NCBI RefSeq assembly: GCF_937926365.1 | Contig: NZ_CALAOH010000065.1 | Span: 1-9,058, forward strand | Length of the DNA: 9,058 nt | Source: an uncultured Azohydromonas sp. | GTDB taxonomy: Bacteria; Pseudomonadota; Gammaproteobacteria; Burkholderiales; Burkholderiaceae_C | Direction of reading: 5' to 3' | Shown here: positions 5,672 to 9,058 of the stretch, piece after piece | Layout: every line of letters starts with the position of its first letter | How positions within the stretch are numbered: position 1 is the stretch's first letter | Made by a program: the position numbers and the translations under genes | Notes under the pieces: model-generated | Databases searched by the model: none | Seen by the model: only the letters and a program-made list of their open reading frames with translations | Told to the model about the DNA's origin: nothing

Positions 5672-9058
<3,387 letters not shown>

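Overview
The window is about 9 kb of GC-rich DNA (third codon positions are mostly G or C) with almost gap-free coding on the + strand. Gene content and order (pilP, pilQ, aroK, aroB, dgt, gltB) match the chromosomal pil-aro-glt neighbourhood of Betaproteobacteria, order Burkholderiales. The protein sequences suggest the Comamonadaceae / Rubrivivax-Caldimonas side of that order, but I cannot name a genus from the sequence alone.

Layout. 1-1843: the end of a type IV pilus operon, namely the C-terminal part of the inner-membrane lipoprotein PilP, overlapping by ATGA the outer-membrane secretin PilQ. This PilQ is unusually short and has no room for the AMIN domains normal for the family. 1937-3620: two shikimate-pathway genes, aroK (shikimate kinase, GTG start) and aroB (3-dehydroquinate synthase). 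3691-4830: dgt, an HD-domain dNTP triphosphohydrolase. 4842-5537: a gene of the REP-associated tyrosine transposase (RAYT, Y1) family whose frame is intact but whose catalytic His-x-His and Tyr positions all appear substituted. 5532-5671: the only AT-rich, non-coding interval, holding two imperfect direct repeats around a small hairpin, followed by a likely promoter for gltB. 5672-9058: gltB, the large subunit of NADPH-glutamate synthase, open at the right edge (1129 codons visible, FMN/2-oxoglutarate domain cut before the 3Fe-4S cysteines).

Functionally the window is mostly housekeeping: pilus secretion pore, aromatic amino acid precursors, nucleotide pool control and ammonia assimilation. 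pilP and pilQ are translationally coupled. aroK-aroB-dgt lie close together and are probably co-transcribed, although aroK and aroB lack Shine-Dalgarno sequences and aroB may have its own leaderless transcript. The part that is not routine is the RAYT-like gene with its adjacent repeat/hairpin cluster between dgt and gltB. It looks like a transposase-derived protein that has lost chemistry but kept a full-length frame, a basic AT-hook-like tail and a candidate DNA target beside it. I did not find a clearly new multi-gene system; the inactive RAYT with its repeats is the best candidate for something undescribed.
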